A stretch of DNA of 64,000 nt from assembly GCF_022637455.1 (NCBI RefSeq), contig NZ_CP093341.1:3824506-3888505 (forward strand), read 5' to 3'. The position numbers and the translations under genes were made by a program. Shown piece after piece: positions 25,480 to 32,630 of this stretch (the first letter of the stretch is position 1; every line of letters begins with the position of its first letter). The notes beneath the pieces are model-generated. The model was not told where the DNA came from and searched no databases. It saw only the letters and a program-made list of their open reading frames with translations. The DNA comes from Lysobacter sp. S4-A87. Lineage in GTDB: Bacteria; Pseudomonadota; Gammaproteobacteria; Xanthomonadales; Xanthomonadaceae.

Positions 25480-26823
25480 ATGTCACGTATTGCACGGTGT
25501 GTGTGGGGATTGCTGCTTCTGGTGACGTGCGCGACGGCCAACGCGCAGGTGGATGCCGAAAGGGTGCGCATCCACGGTTCGCAGACGCTGGGTGCGCGCC
25601 TGGTGCCGACCGTGGCCGAGGCCTGGTTGCGCGATATCGGATACCAGGACATCCGTCGCGTGCAGGCGGCACCGGCGATGACCGAGATCCATGCCGTTCG
25701 CGATGGGCTGCCGCTGATCGTCGAGATTGCCGGCAGCAGCACGGCACGCGGTTTCGCCGATCTGGTCGCCGGCGACGCGCAGATCGCGATGATGACGCGG
25801 CGTCCGACGGCCGCGGAACTCGACGAGGGCTGGCAGCTGGGCGACCTGGCCTCGCACGACCAGGAGTTCGTGCTGGCGCTCGATGGCGTCGCGGTTGTGG
25901 TCCATCGCGACAATCCGGTCACCCGGCTGGACACGACGCAGTTGCGGCGGTTGTTCTCCGGACAGGTACGCGACTGGCGCGAAGTCGGTGGACAACCGGG
26001 TCCCGTGCGCCTGCAGATGGTGGCAGGTGCGAACTCGGCGCGCGACCTCGTCGACGAGCGGGTCATGGCGGGCAGCGACTACGGCATGAGCCGGCAGCAT
26101 GCAGACGGCCCGGCGCTGCTGCGCGTAGTGGCGGCCGATCCGCAGGCGATCGGATTCATCACGCTGCGCCAGCGTTGGGGCGCAGGCGTGCGGCCGCTGG
26201 CCATCGCTGAAGGCGGTCGTGCAGTCGCGCCGACGCGCTTGAACGTGCAGAGCGAGGACTATCCGCTGACCCGTCGCCTCTACATGTATGGCAGCCAGAT
26301 GATGGGCGCGCTCAGCCGCAGCTTCGCGTTGTATGCGATGGGCCAGCACGGCCAGGATGCCGTGGCTGCGGCCGGGCATCTGGGCGTGACGATGCGCCCG
26401 GGCTACAAGCCGCCGACCTTGTCCGGTCCTGCCGAGTACAAGGCGCTGATCGGCAACGCGACGCGGCTGCCGGTGAGCCTGCGCTTCAACTTCACCGGCA
26501 ACAACGAAAGCGGCGTCGCCAGCAGCGTCTACGACAGCCGCTCGGTGCGCGACATCGAACGCCTGGCGGCCTTCATGAAACTGCCGGTGAACCAGGGGCG
26601 GCAGCTGCTGGTGGTGGGCTTCGCCGATGTCGGGACCAGCACGTCGGTGGCGGCGACGATGATGATGAGCAACGACCGTGCCGACCTGGTGGCGCACGAA
26701 CTGATGGCGCTGGGTCTGCCGGTGCTGCACGCACGCGGGATGGGCGCGCTGGTGCCGTTGAAGGCGCCGGCCGATGCGCGCGCGCGATTCCGCAACGAGC
26801 GCGTTGAGATCTGGCTGCTGTAG
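25480..26823 (+). CDS. PstS-like phosphate-binding domain fused to an OmpA-family domain
   Basis: This 447-residue exported protein starts with a signal peptide (about 1-22, LLLVTCATANAQ) and a type II periplasmic binding domain of the PstS/PBP-like-2 group (about 25-260: RIHGSQTLGARLVPTVAEAW, IAGSSTARGFADL, DAQIAMMTRRP, VVHRDNPVTRLDTTQLRRLF). A C-terminal OmpA-like domain follows (about 325-447: LRFNFTGNNESGV, NQGRQLLVVGFADVGT, SNDRADLVAHELMALGLP, RNERVEIWL), which normally binds peptidoglycan. The fusion could anchor a ligand-binding protein to the cell wall or serve as a sensor. It starts 87 bases after sseA at an ATG with GGGGGACG upstream. It lacks the strict phosphate motif TGAGATF, having HGSQTLG instead, so the ligand is uncertain. 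Confidence 0.83.
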   Translation: MSRIARCVWGLLLLVTCATANAQVDAERVRIHGSQTLGARLVPTVAEAWLRDIGYQDIRRVQAAPAMTEIHAVRDGLPLIVEIAGSSTARGFADLVAGDAQIAMMTRRPTAAELDEGWQLGDLASHDQEFVLALDGVAVVVHRDNPVTRLDTTQLRRLFSGQVRDWREVGGQPGPVRLQMVAGANSARDLVDERVMAGSDYGMSRQHADGPALLRVVAADPQAIGFITLRQRWGAGVRPLAIAEGGRAVAPTRLNVQSEDYPLTRRLYMYGSQMMGALSRSFALYAMGQHGQDAVAAAGHLGVTMRPGYKPPTLSGPAEYKALIGNATRLPVSLRFNFTGNNESGVASSVYDSRSVRDIERLAAFMKLPVNQGRQLLVVGFADVGTSTSVAATMMMSNDRADLVAHELMALGLPVLHARGMGALVPLKAPADARARFRNERVEIWLL

Positions 26824-26837
26824 GACGCAAGCAACGG

Positions 26838-26867
26838 CGAGGGTGGCGACGGTTGCCGCCACCCTCG
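26838..26867. terminator. Hairpin between convergent genes
   Basis: An 11-bp stem, CGAGGGTGGCG/CGCCACCCTCG, lies between the PstS-OmpA gene and the enoyl-CoA isomerase gene. It lacks a T run on either strand, so it may stop RNA decay rather than transcription. Confidence 0.5.
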
Positions 26868-26871
26868 GCAG

Positions 26872-27645
26872 TTACTTGCCCAGCCGCGCGACCAGCGCCT
26901 GCAGGGCCGCCTGCGTCGCCGGGTCGCCCCAGGCATCGATGAAGCGCGGCAACTGGATCTGGTCCGGATGCAGTGCGGCGACCAGGTCGGCGCGGGCGAT
27001 GGCGCGGGTCTGGCGCATCACCGGCTGCGGCAATGCCAGCAGCGATCCGAGCCATTGACGTGCACGAGCGACTTCCTGCCCGGCATCGACCAGTTCGTCG
27101 ACCAGACCCAGGCGCTCGGCGCGATCGGCCGCGACCATCTCGCCGGCCACGACCAGGCGTTCTGCCTGGTAGATGCCGACCACGCGCTGCATCAGGCGCA
27201 GGATGCCGACCGGCACCACCAGCCCGACCTGGGTTTCGTTGAGGCCGATGCGGAAGGGCTTGGCCGGATCCTCGCTGCGCGCCATCACGCGATAGTCGCA
27301 GCACAGCGCCAGCACGCAGCCACCGGCAGGCGCGTGCCCGCCGATCGCGGCCACCACCGGTACCGGGCATTCGGCCAGGGTGCGTGCGGCGAAGAAGAAC
27401 GATTCCCAGGCTGCCATCAGTGCATCGCGATCGTTGCCGAGCGATAGCAGGTAGGGCACGTCGAGGCCGGCCGAGAACACCTTGGGGCTGCCGCTGAGGA
27501 TCAGGCCCTGCGCGCCCTGGTCGACGGCAGTGCCGATCGCGGCGATGAGCTCGTTGCACAGCTCCGGATTGAGCGCGTTGACCGGCGCGCGCGCCAGCCG
27601 CAGTTCGACGATGCCATCGGCGGCATGGGTTTGGATCATGTTCAT
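26872..27645 (-). CDS. Delta3-Delta2-enoyl-CoA isomerase-like crotonase
   Basis: This 257-residue crotonase-fold protein resembles mitochondrial ECI1. The position of the first hydratase Glu is replaced (HAPAGGCVLALCCDYRVMA), while the second is kept in the ECI-type string IGLNETQVGLVVP. ECI1 has the same PAGGC and LNETQLG motifs and uses a single Glu to shift the double bond of unsaturated acyl-CoA. The role would be in oxidation of unsaturated fatty acids. The ATG at 27645 is joined to the upstream DUF4139 gene through a chain of overlapping starts and stops (see the repeat at 27647-27688). Confidence 0.82.
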   Translation of the reverse strand: MNMIQTHAADGIVELRLARAPVNALNPELCNELIAAIGTAVDQGAQGLILSGSPKVFSAGLDVPYLLSLGNDRDALMAAWESFFFAARTLAECPVPVVAAIGGHAPAGGCVLALCCDYRVMARSEDPAKPFRIGLNETQVGLVVPVGILRLMQRVVGIYQAERLVVAGEMVAADRAERLGLVDELVDAGQEVARARQWLGSLLALPQPVMRQTRAIARADLVAALHPDQIQLPRFIDAWGDPATQAALQALVARLGK

Positions 27646-27646
27646 C

Positions 27647-27688
27647 AGGTCGGGCTCATAAGGTCGGGCTCATAAGGGTGGGGCTCAT
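27647..27688 (-). repeat. 14-bp tandem repeat forming overlapping mini-ORFs
   Basis: Two perfect copies of a 14-bp unit (AGGTCGGGCTCATA on the plus strand, 27647-27660 and 27661-27674) are followed by a diverged third copy. On the minus strand every unit holds ATGAGCCC. The DUF4139 stop overlaps the first mini-ORF start (ATGA), that ORF (MSPTLMSPTL) overlaps the next (MSPT), and the last stop overlaps the isomerase ATG (TGATG). Confidence 0.8.
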
Positions 27689-29268
27689 GGGGTGACGTCC
27701 TTGCTCCAGCGGTAGCGCACGGTGTAGGTGAGCGTGGTTTCGTTCCCGGCCGCCACCGGCACTTCGAATTGCGCGTGCTGGGCATCCTTCTTCTTGCCCG
27801 GCACGCTGCTGGCGACCAGCTCCCAGTCGCTCCAGCGCGGCAGCGGCTCGATCACGCGAATGGTAGCCGCCGTCTTCTTGCCGTTGGTCAAGGTCAGTTC
27901 GAACGTCTCGGTGATCGTGCGGCCGGCGCGATCGAGGCGGAAGTCCTTCGGCTCGCGCTTGGCACGCAGGTCGAAGGCCTTGCCGACCTGCAGGCGGATT
28001 TCTTCGCCGGTAGCGGTATGCGGCAGCATGGATTCGCCGAGGAAATCGCCGTCGACGAAGGTGCGGACGCGGCCTGCAGGCAGTGGCTGGCCGAGCCCCG
28101 CTTCCTTTGAATTGCTGACGGTGACCGTCGTCGTGACGGGCAGCATTCCAGTCGCACCACGGAAGGAGGGGGCAATCACGGGTTGCGGTGGTTCCCAGCC
28201 GCCACCGTCGGCCTCGACCACGTAGGCGCGCTCGCACGAGATCGACGGCCGTGGCGCGAACAGCGGCACGCGTTCGTTGCTGCCATGGGCGACACGCACG
28301 CGGCCGGGCAGATCGTAGGCGTGGTATTCGCCGGACTCGCGCACGGTCGGCATCGGCGGCGGTGGCGCTGCCGGGGAGGCCATTTCCATGCGATCCATCG
28401 CCACCCGGCCGCGGGGCGCCTGCATCCGCTCGACGTTCGGCTCGCCCGCGACCAGGCTTACCGTGGCGTCATCGAATGTCACGCCGGAACGATTGGCGAT
28501 CAGTGCCGCGCCATCGAGCGCGAGCCGGCAGCCGTCGCCCTTGGCCAGGGTCGCCAGGTACTCGGCGCGCCAGGCCATGCCGCCCATGGGGTAGCTCAGC
28601 TGGAACTGGGCATCGCCGGCGCGCGGCGCGGTCACCGTCCATTGCAGCGCGGCATGGCGGGGCAGGCGCGATTGCGCGTCGACGAGGCTGAAACTGTCGT
28701 AGTTGCGGATCACCTTGATGCGGCCGTCGTCCAGCGCAAGCGTGAGGCCGTCGCCTGCCGACAGCAGCGTGCCGGTGTCGGTCTGCTTGGCGCCGCCGGC
28801 CGTATGCTCGACGGTGACCTTGTTGCCGATCGCCTGCGCCAGCACGTCGTCGGTACCCGACAGCGCAGCGATGTAGCGCTGGCCGACGATGCCGATGCCG
28901 GCCGTCAGCGGTCGCAATGCCGCCGCTTCGACGTCCATCGAAGGCGGAACGTCATCGGCGGCAATGGCGTTCTCGCCCTGTTTGAGTGCGCGATCGAGTC
29001 TGCGGTCGACCAGCGCGTAGCCAGGCATGCCGGCCTGCGGGACATCGCTGTTGGCCAGCTGGTCGTAGCCGCCGCTGTACACCGTCAGGCGCGTTTGCGC
29101 GGCATCGTCGCCTTCGGCCTGCTGAGAAGCGGGCGATGGGGCCGATGGGGCCGATGGATGCGCCGTGGAACCGGCCGCGCCTTCGTCGCCGGTGGCCTGC
29201 GGCGGCTTGGGCCCCGAGCAGGCGGCAAGCGAGCAGGCCAGGGCAAGCAGCGAGAGCGGATGTTTCAT
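27685..29268 (-). CDS. DUF4139 domain lipoprotein
   Basis: This 527-residue protein has a lipoprotein signal with lipid-site Cys in LACSLAACSGPK (Cys17) and a Pro/Ser-rich linker. The DUF4139-type mucoidy-inhibitor-like domain occupies the C-terminal two-thirds (PMGGMAWRAEYLATL, VRTFVDGDFLGESMLPHTA, ITETFELTLTNGKKTAATIRVIEPL). Function is unknown in the family. It is divergent from the PCuAC gene with only 38 bases between the start codons, so they share a promoter region. The ATG at 29268 is preceded by AAGGAG; the frame runs 17 codons further but overlaps that region. Confidence 0.82.
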   Translation of the reverse strand: MKHPLSLLALACSLAACSGPKPPQATGDEGAAGSTAHPSAPSAPSPASQQAEGDDAAQTRLTVYSGGYDQLANSDVPQAGMPGYALVDRRLDRALKQGENAIAADDVPPSMDVEAAALRPLTAGIGIVGQRYIAALSGTDDVLAQAIGNKVTVEHTAGGAKQTDTGTLLSAGDGLTLALDDGRIKVIRNYDSFSLVDAQSRLPRHAALQWTVTAPRAGDAQFQLSYPMGGMAWRAEYLATLAKGDGCRLALDGAALIANRSGVTFDDATVSLVAGEPNVERMQAPRGRVAMDRMEMASPAAPPPPMPTVRESGEYHAYDLPGRVRVAHGSNERVPLFAPRPSISCERAYVVEADGGGWEPPQPVIAPSFRGATGMLPVTTTVTVSNSKEAGLGQPLPAGRVRTFVDGDFLGESMLPHTATGEEIRLQVGKAFDLRAKREPKDFRLDRAGRTITETFELTLTNGKKTAATIRVIEPLPRWSDWELVASSVPGKKKDAQHAQFEVPVAAGNETTLTYTVRYRWSKDVTP

Positions 29269-29306
29269 CGGCGACTCCTTCAGCATGTGGGAAGTATCAT
29301 AGGCCC

Positions 29307-29750
29307 ATGAACGCATCACGCACCCGCCTGGGGTTACTGATCCTGCTCGCTGCTGTCACGTCCTCCGCATGGGCTGGCGATTGCACGCCCGTGGTTCGCG
29401 ACGGCTGGGTGCGCATGCCGCCGATGGCCATGCCGATGATGGCCGGCTTTGGTCGCATCGAGAATCCGTGTTCGATGCCGGTGACGGTCGTCTCCGCCAG
29501 CAGTGTTGCGTTCGGCGATGTGTCGCTGCACGAGACGCGCGTGGTCGACGGTGTCAGCCGGATGCGCGCGCTGCCGGAGCTGCGCATCGGCGCCGGTGAG
29601 TCGGCTGTCCTCAAGCCCGGTGGCATGCACTTGATGCTGATGCAGCCGGGGATGGCGCTGAAGCCGGGCAGCAAGGTCGTGGTCGAGTTCGCACTGAAGG
29701 GCGGCGGCAAGCTGCTCGGCGAGTTCGTGGTCCGCTCTGCGAGCGACTGA
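29307..29750 (+). CDS. PCuAC-type periplasmic copper chaperone
   Basis: This 147-residue exported protein has a signal peptide (about 1-24) and the full PCuAC copper motif H-x10-M-x21-H-x-M: SLHETRVVDGVSRM, then KPGGMHLMLMQPG. PCuAC proteins deliver Cu(I) to the CuA/CuB sites of cytochrome oxidase. Two extra Cys (GDCTP near 27 and NPCSMP near 54) could form a disulfide and are not part of the usual motif. The gene is divergent from the DUF4139 lipoprotein. A second copper-related locus, hvfABCX, is 18 kb away. Confidence 0.88.
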   Translation: MNASRTRLGLLILLAAVTSSAWAGDCTPVVRDGWVRMPPMAMPMMAGFGRIENPCSMPVTVVSASSVAFGDVSLHETRVVDGVSRMRALPELRIGAGESAVLKPGGMHLMLMQPGMALKPGSKVVVEFALKGGGKLLGEFVVRSASD

Positions 29751-29795
29751 TCAGGCTCATCTCTGGTGGTTCCAACAGCGCCATTGGCCCGGCGC

Positions 29796-29824
29796 GTAGC
29801 CCAGGTAAGCGCAGCGCACCCGGG
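29796..29824. repeat. Dispersed GTAG-type hairpin repeat, diverged copy 3
   Basis: This copy begins GTAGCCCAGGTAAGCGC and differs from the copies at 7845 and 19025 at several positions. It lies just after the PCuAC gene and before another repeat. Confidence 0.75.
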
Positions 29825-29842
29825 GAATGAAGCCAGAGCAAC

Positions 29843-29873
29843 GTCCATGGATTTCCGCCTTCGCGGGAATGAC
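29843..29873. repeat. Dispersed repeat arm (GTCCATGGATTTCCGCC type)
   Basis: This is the inverted orientation of the unit at 46928-46958, sharing the GTCCATGG edge and the CGCCTTCGCGGGAATGAC end. With the GTAG-type copy just upstream it fills most of the gap between the PCuAC and CDF genes. Confidence 0.75.
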
Positions 29874-30002
29874 GGGCATGGAAGCCCCGCTCCCGCTCGC
29901 GGGAGGGGGGGCTGGGGTGAGCAGCGACACTGGCATCACGGCCCGGAGCAACACAATCCGGCAATTTCCCGCGGCCCGACTCCGCCCGACCACGGAGATC
30001 TG

Positions 30003-30905
30003 ATGGACACCCGCCCCGAGCAGCGACTCCTCAAGCTTTCCATCGCAATCACCATCGTGGTCGGCGTCGTCGGCATCGCCAGTGGCTTGCTGGTCAATTC
30101 CGACGCGATCATCTTCGACGGCATGTACAGCCTCGTCGACGTCGTGTTGACCGTGGCTTCGCTGAGCGTGTCGCGGCTGGTGGCCTACGAAGGCAGTCGC
30201 CGCTTCCAGTTCGGCTACTGGCACCTGGAGCCGATGGTCGAGGCGTTTGGCGGTGCGACCCTGGCCTTGTCGTGCCTCTATGCGGCGTTCACCGCGATCA
30301 TCGGGCTGACCTCCGGCGGCAATGAAGTGTCGTACGGCCTGGGCGCGATCTGGGCAGGCGTGCTGTGCATCGTCGGCATGGGCATGTCCGCGTACATGCG
30401 CGGCCACTCGCGTCGGCTCGGATCGAACCTGCTGGCACTCGATGCCCGTGCCTGGCTGGTCAGCGGATCCCTGAGCCTGGCGCTGCTGCTGGGTTTCGCG
30501 ATCGCGGTGTCGATGAAGGGAACGGGCCATGAAGACTGGGTGCCGTTCATCGACCCGGCCATCCTGTTGTGCATCGCCCTGGCGATGCTGGTGGTGCCGA
30601 TGCGCTCGACCTGGCGCGCGATCCGCGAAGTCCTGCAGGTGGCGCCCGGCGATCTCGATCGCGAGGTCAAGCAGGTCATGGACGAAGTGGTCGCCGAGCA
30701 CGGCTTCCTCGAGTACTCCAGCCACGTGGCGAAGGTGGGGCGGGGCCGGTTCGTGGAGATCCTGATCCTGGTGCCGGCCGATCACGAGATTGGGCCGATT
30801 GCACGCGTCGACGCGATCCGCAGGGACATCGCCGCGCGACTCGGCGCCGACGCGCCGCAGTTCTGGTTGACGATCGAGTTCACCGGCGACCGCTCCTGGA
30901 TGTGA
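30003..30905 (+). CDS. Cation diffusion facilitator family transporter
   Basis: This 300-residue inner-membrane protein has about six helices and a C-terminal cytoplasmic domain (about 215-300), the CDF layout. The first metal-site motif is seen in SDAIIFDGMYSLVDV (about 34-48). The second is unusual, ALDARAWLVSG near 155 instead of the HxxxD found in zinc carriers, so the transported ion may not be zinc. The C-terminal domain has the VAPGDLD...VKQVMDEVV pattern. CDF carriers usually export divalent metals in exchange for protons. The ATG at 30003 was chosen since the open frame upstream runs through dispersed repeats. Confidence 0.83.
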   Translation: MDTRPEQRLLKLSIAITIVVGVVGIASGLLVNSDAIIFDGMYSLVDVVLTVASLSVSRLVAYEGSRRFQFGYWHLEPMVEAFGGATLALSCLYAAFTAIIGLTSGGNEVSYGLGAIWAGVLCIVGMGMSAYMRGHSRRLGSNLLALDARAWLVSGSLSLALLLGFAIAVSMKGTGHEDWVPFIDPAILLCIALAMLVVPMRSTWRAIREVLQVAPGDLDREVKQVMDEVVAEHGFLEYSSHVAKVGRGRFVEILILVPADHEIGPIARVDAIRRDIAARLGADAPQFWLTIEFTGDRSWM

Positions 30906-31067
30906 CAGGCACTTCAGCCGCCGTGGCCTCCCTTGGGTCGTGTCGTCAAATGTAAATTCGGTGTGCACAACCGCCCATCGGAACATCACGGTCGCTTCAC
31001 GATAGGCCGCATTAAGTTGGGCGCTCGCGCGTTAATGCCGCGCGAACCTTGTGGGAGGAGAAGGATC

Positions 31068-32528
31068 ATGCGACATGATTTCGCAGCTTCCTCGCTGGCC
31101 GTAGCTGTTGCAGCCGCTGCTGCAATGACCGCACTGCCCGTACACGCCCAGTCCGCGGCCTCGTCGGAGCAGCTGAAGGCCGAGATCTCGCAAATGCGCC
31201 AGCAGCTGCAACAGCAGCAGCAGATGATGCAGAGGATGCAGCAGCGCCTGGACGAACTCGAGTCGAAGGAAGCAGCGCAGGCCAAGGCCGCACCGCCGTC
31301 TGCTCCGGCCGCTGCGCCGGCACCGCTGATTTCCGCGGCGACGCTGCCACCGACCGAAGTGTCGCGCGTGCATCGCCCGCCATCGGCCTTGCCGGCAACG
31401 GCCGAGCCGCTTCCCGAAGGCTATGTCCAGCTGGGTGACACCGGCAACCTGATCAAGATCGACGTGGTTGCGCAGTTCGACATGATGTTCGACAACAAGT
31501 TCATGGGCGCCAAGGACCTGTTCGTGCCTTCGTCCATCCCGGTACAGGGGCAGCCGTTCCACGATTCGGATTCGCGCAGCAACCTCAGCGCCAAGCAGAG
31601 CGTGTTCCGCCTCGACTTCCGCCGCCAGACCGACTACGGCCTGTTGAAGGTGGTCTACAAGAACAACTTCTTCGGCAGCGGCAGCGGCGACATGCCGTAC
31701 AACATGCAGTACCTGTATGGCGAACTGGAAGCGAAGGACTACTCGCTGATCGCCGGCTACTACCTGTCCGCGTTCACCGACATCGACGCCTTCCCCAACA
31801 CCCTCGATTACGAGGGGCCGAACTCCTTCACCTTCAAGTACACGCCGCAGGTGCGCTACTCGCCGATCGTGTACCGCTCGGGCGAGGGCAAGCTGACGAT
31901 CCCGATGTCGGTGGAGAAGCCCAATGCCGACATCGCCCTCATCGGCGACTTCGAGACCTACTCGCGCATTCCCGACCTGACCCTCGGCTTGCGTTGGGAG
32001 ACCCCGGACTGGCATCTGCAGTGGGCCAACCTGTTCCGTGACCTGGGCGTGCAAACCGCGATCGGGGACCATCAGCGCAACACCAATGCCTACGCCACCC
32101 AGCTCAGTTTCGCCGCCGGCCTCTTCGAGAACGACAGCGTCCAGGCCTGGGCCAGCTACGGCGAAGGCTACGCAAACTTCCTGCAGGACATCTCCGGATT
32201 CGGGCTGGATGCGGCATTCAATGCCCAGGCCGACCTGGAGGCCATCGATGCCGGTGGCTGGGGCGTGGGCTACACCCACGGCTGGTCCGACAATGTCAGT
32301 TCGAGTGCGTCCTACGGTTATCTGCGGATCGACCCGGACGAGGACATGCTGATCGATCCGACCCTGCCCAAGAGCACCCGCTTCGCATCGCTCAACCTTG
32401 CCTGGCAGTTCTCCGAACGCGCGATGTTCGGCGTCGAGTACCTGTGGGGCAAGAACACCGATCTCCAGGACAACGACGGCGAGGCACAACGCCTGCAGGC
32501 AACGCTGCGCTACGACCTCAATCCCTGA
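31068..32528 (+). CDS. DcaP-family trimeric outer-membrane porin
   Basis: This 486-residue protein has a signal peptide (about 1-25, TALPVHAQ), a Gln-rich coiled coil (about 33-65, SQMRQQLQQQQQMMQRMQQR) and an Ala/Pro linker. The beta-barrel follows (about 115-486) and ends with RYDLNP. The coiled coil plus barrel layout and the LIKIDVVAQFDMMFDN and SAKQSVFRLDFRRQTDYG strings fit DcaP-like porins. Members take up small dicarboxylates or other anions. AGGAGAAGG stands 3-11 bases before the ATG. Placed just upstream of the decarboxylase genes on the same strand, it may admit the amino acids or related substrates; that link is inference. Confidence 0.85.
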   Translation: MRHDFAASSLAVAVAAAAAMTALPVHAQSAASSEQLKAEISQMRQQLQQQQQMMQRMQQRLDELESKEAAQAKAAPPSAPAAAPAPLISAATLPPTEVSRVHRPPSALPATAEPLPEGYVQLGDTGNLIKIDVVAQFDMMFDNKFMGAKDLFVPSSIPVQGQPFHDSDSRSNLSAKQSVFRLDFRRQTDYGLLKVVYKNNFFGSGSGDMPYNMQYLYGELEAKDYSLIAGYYLSAFTDIDAFPNTLDYEGPNSFTFKYTPQVRYSPIVYRSGEGKLTIPMSVEKPNADIALIGDFETYSRIPDLTLGLRWETPDWHLQWANLFRDLGVQTAIGDHQRNTNAYATQLSFAAGLFENDSVQAWASYGEGYANFLQDISGFGLDAAFNAQADLEAIDAGGWGVGYTHGWSDNVSSSASYGYLRIDPDEDMLIDPTLPKSTRFASLNLAWQFSERAMFGVEYLWGKNTDLQDNDGEAQRLQATLRYDLNP

Positions 32529-32630
32529 GAAGGGCAGCGCAGGCCTGCGAACCTGACGTCGCGGAAGGACACGGAAATTCGCCGGACGCGGGCAGGCCGT
32601 GTCCTATCCATGAGTCAGGAGTGCATGGTC

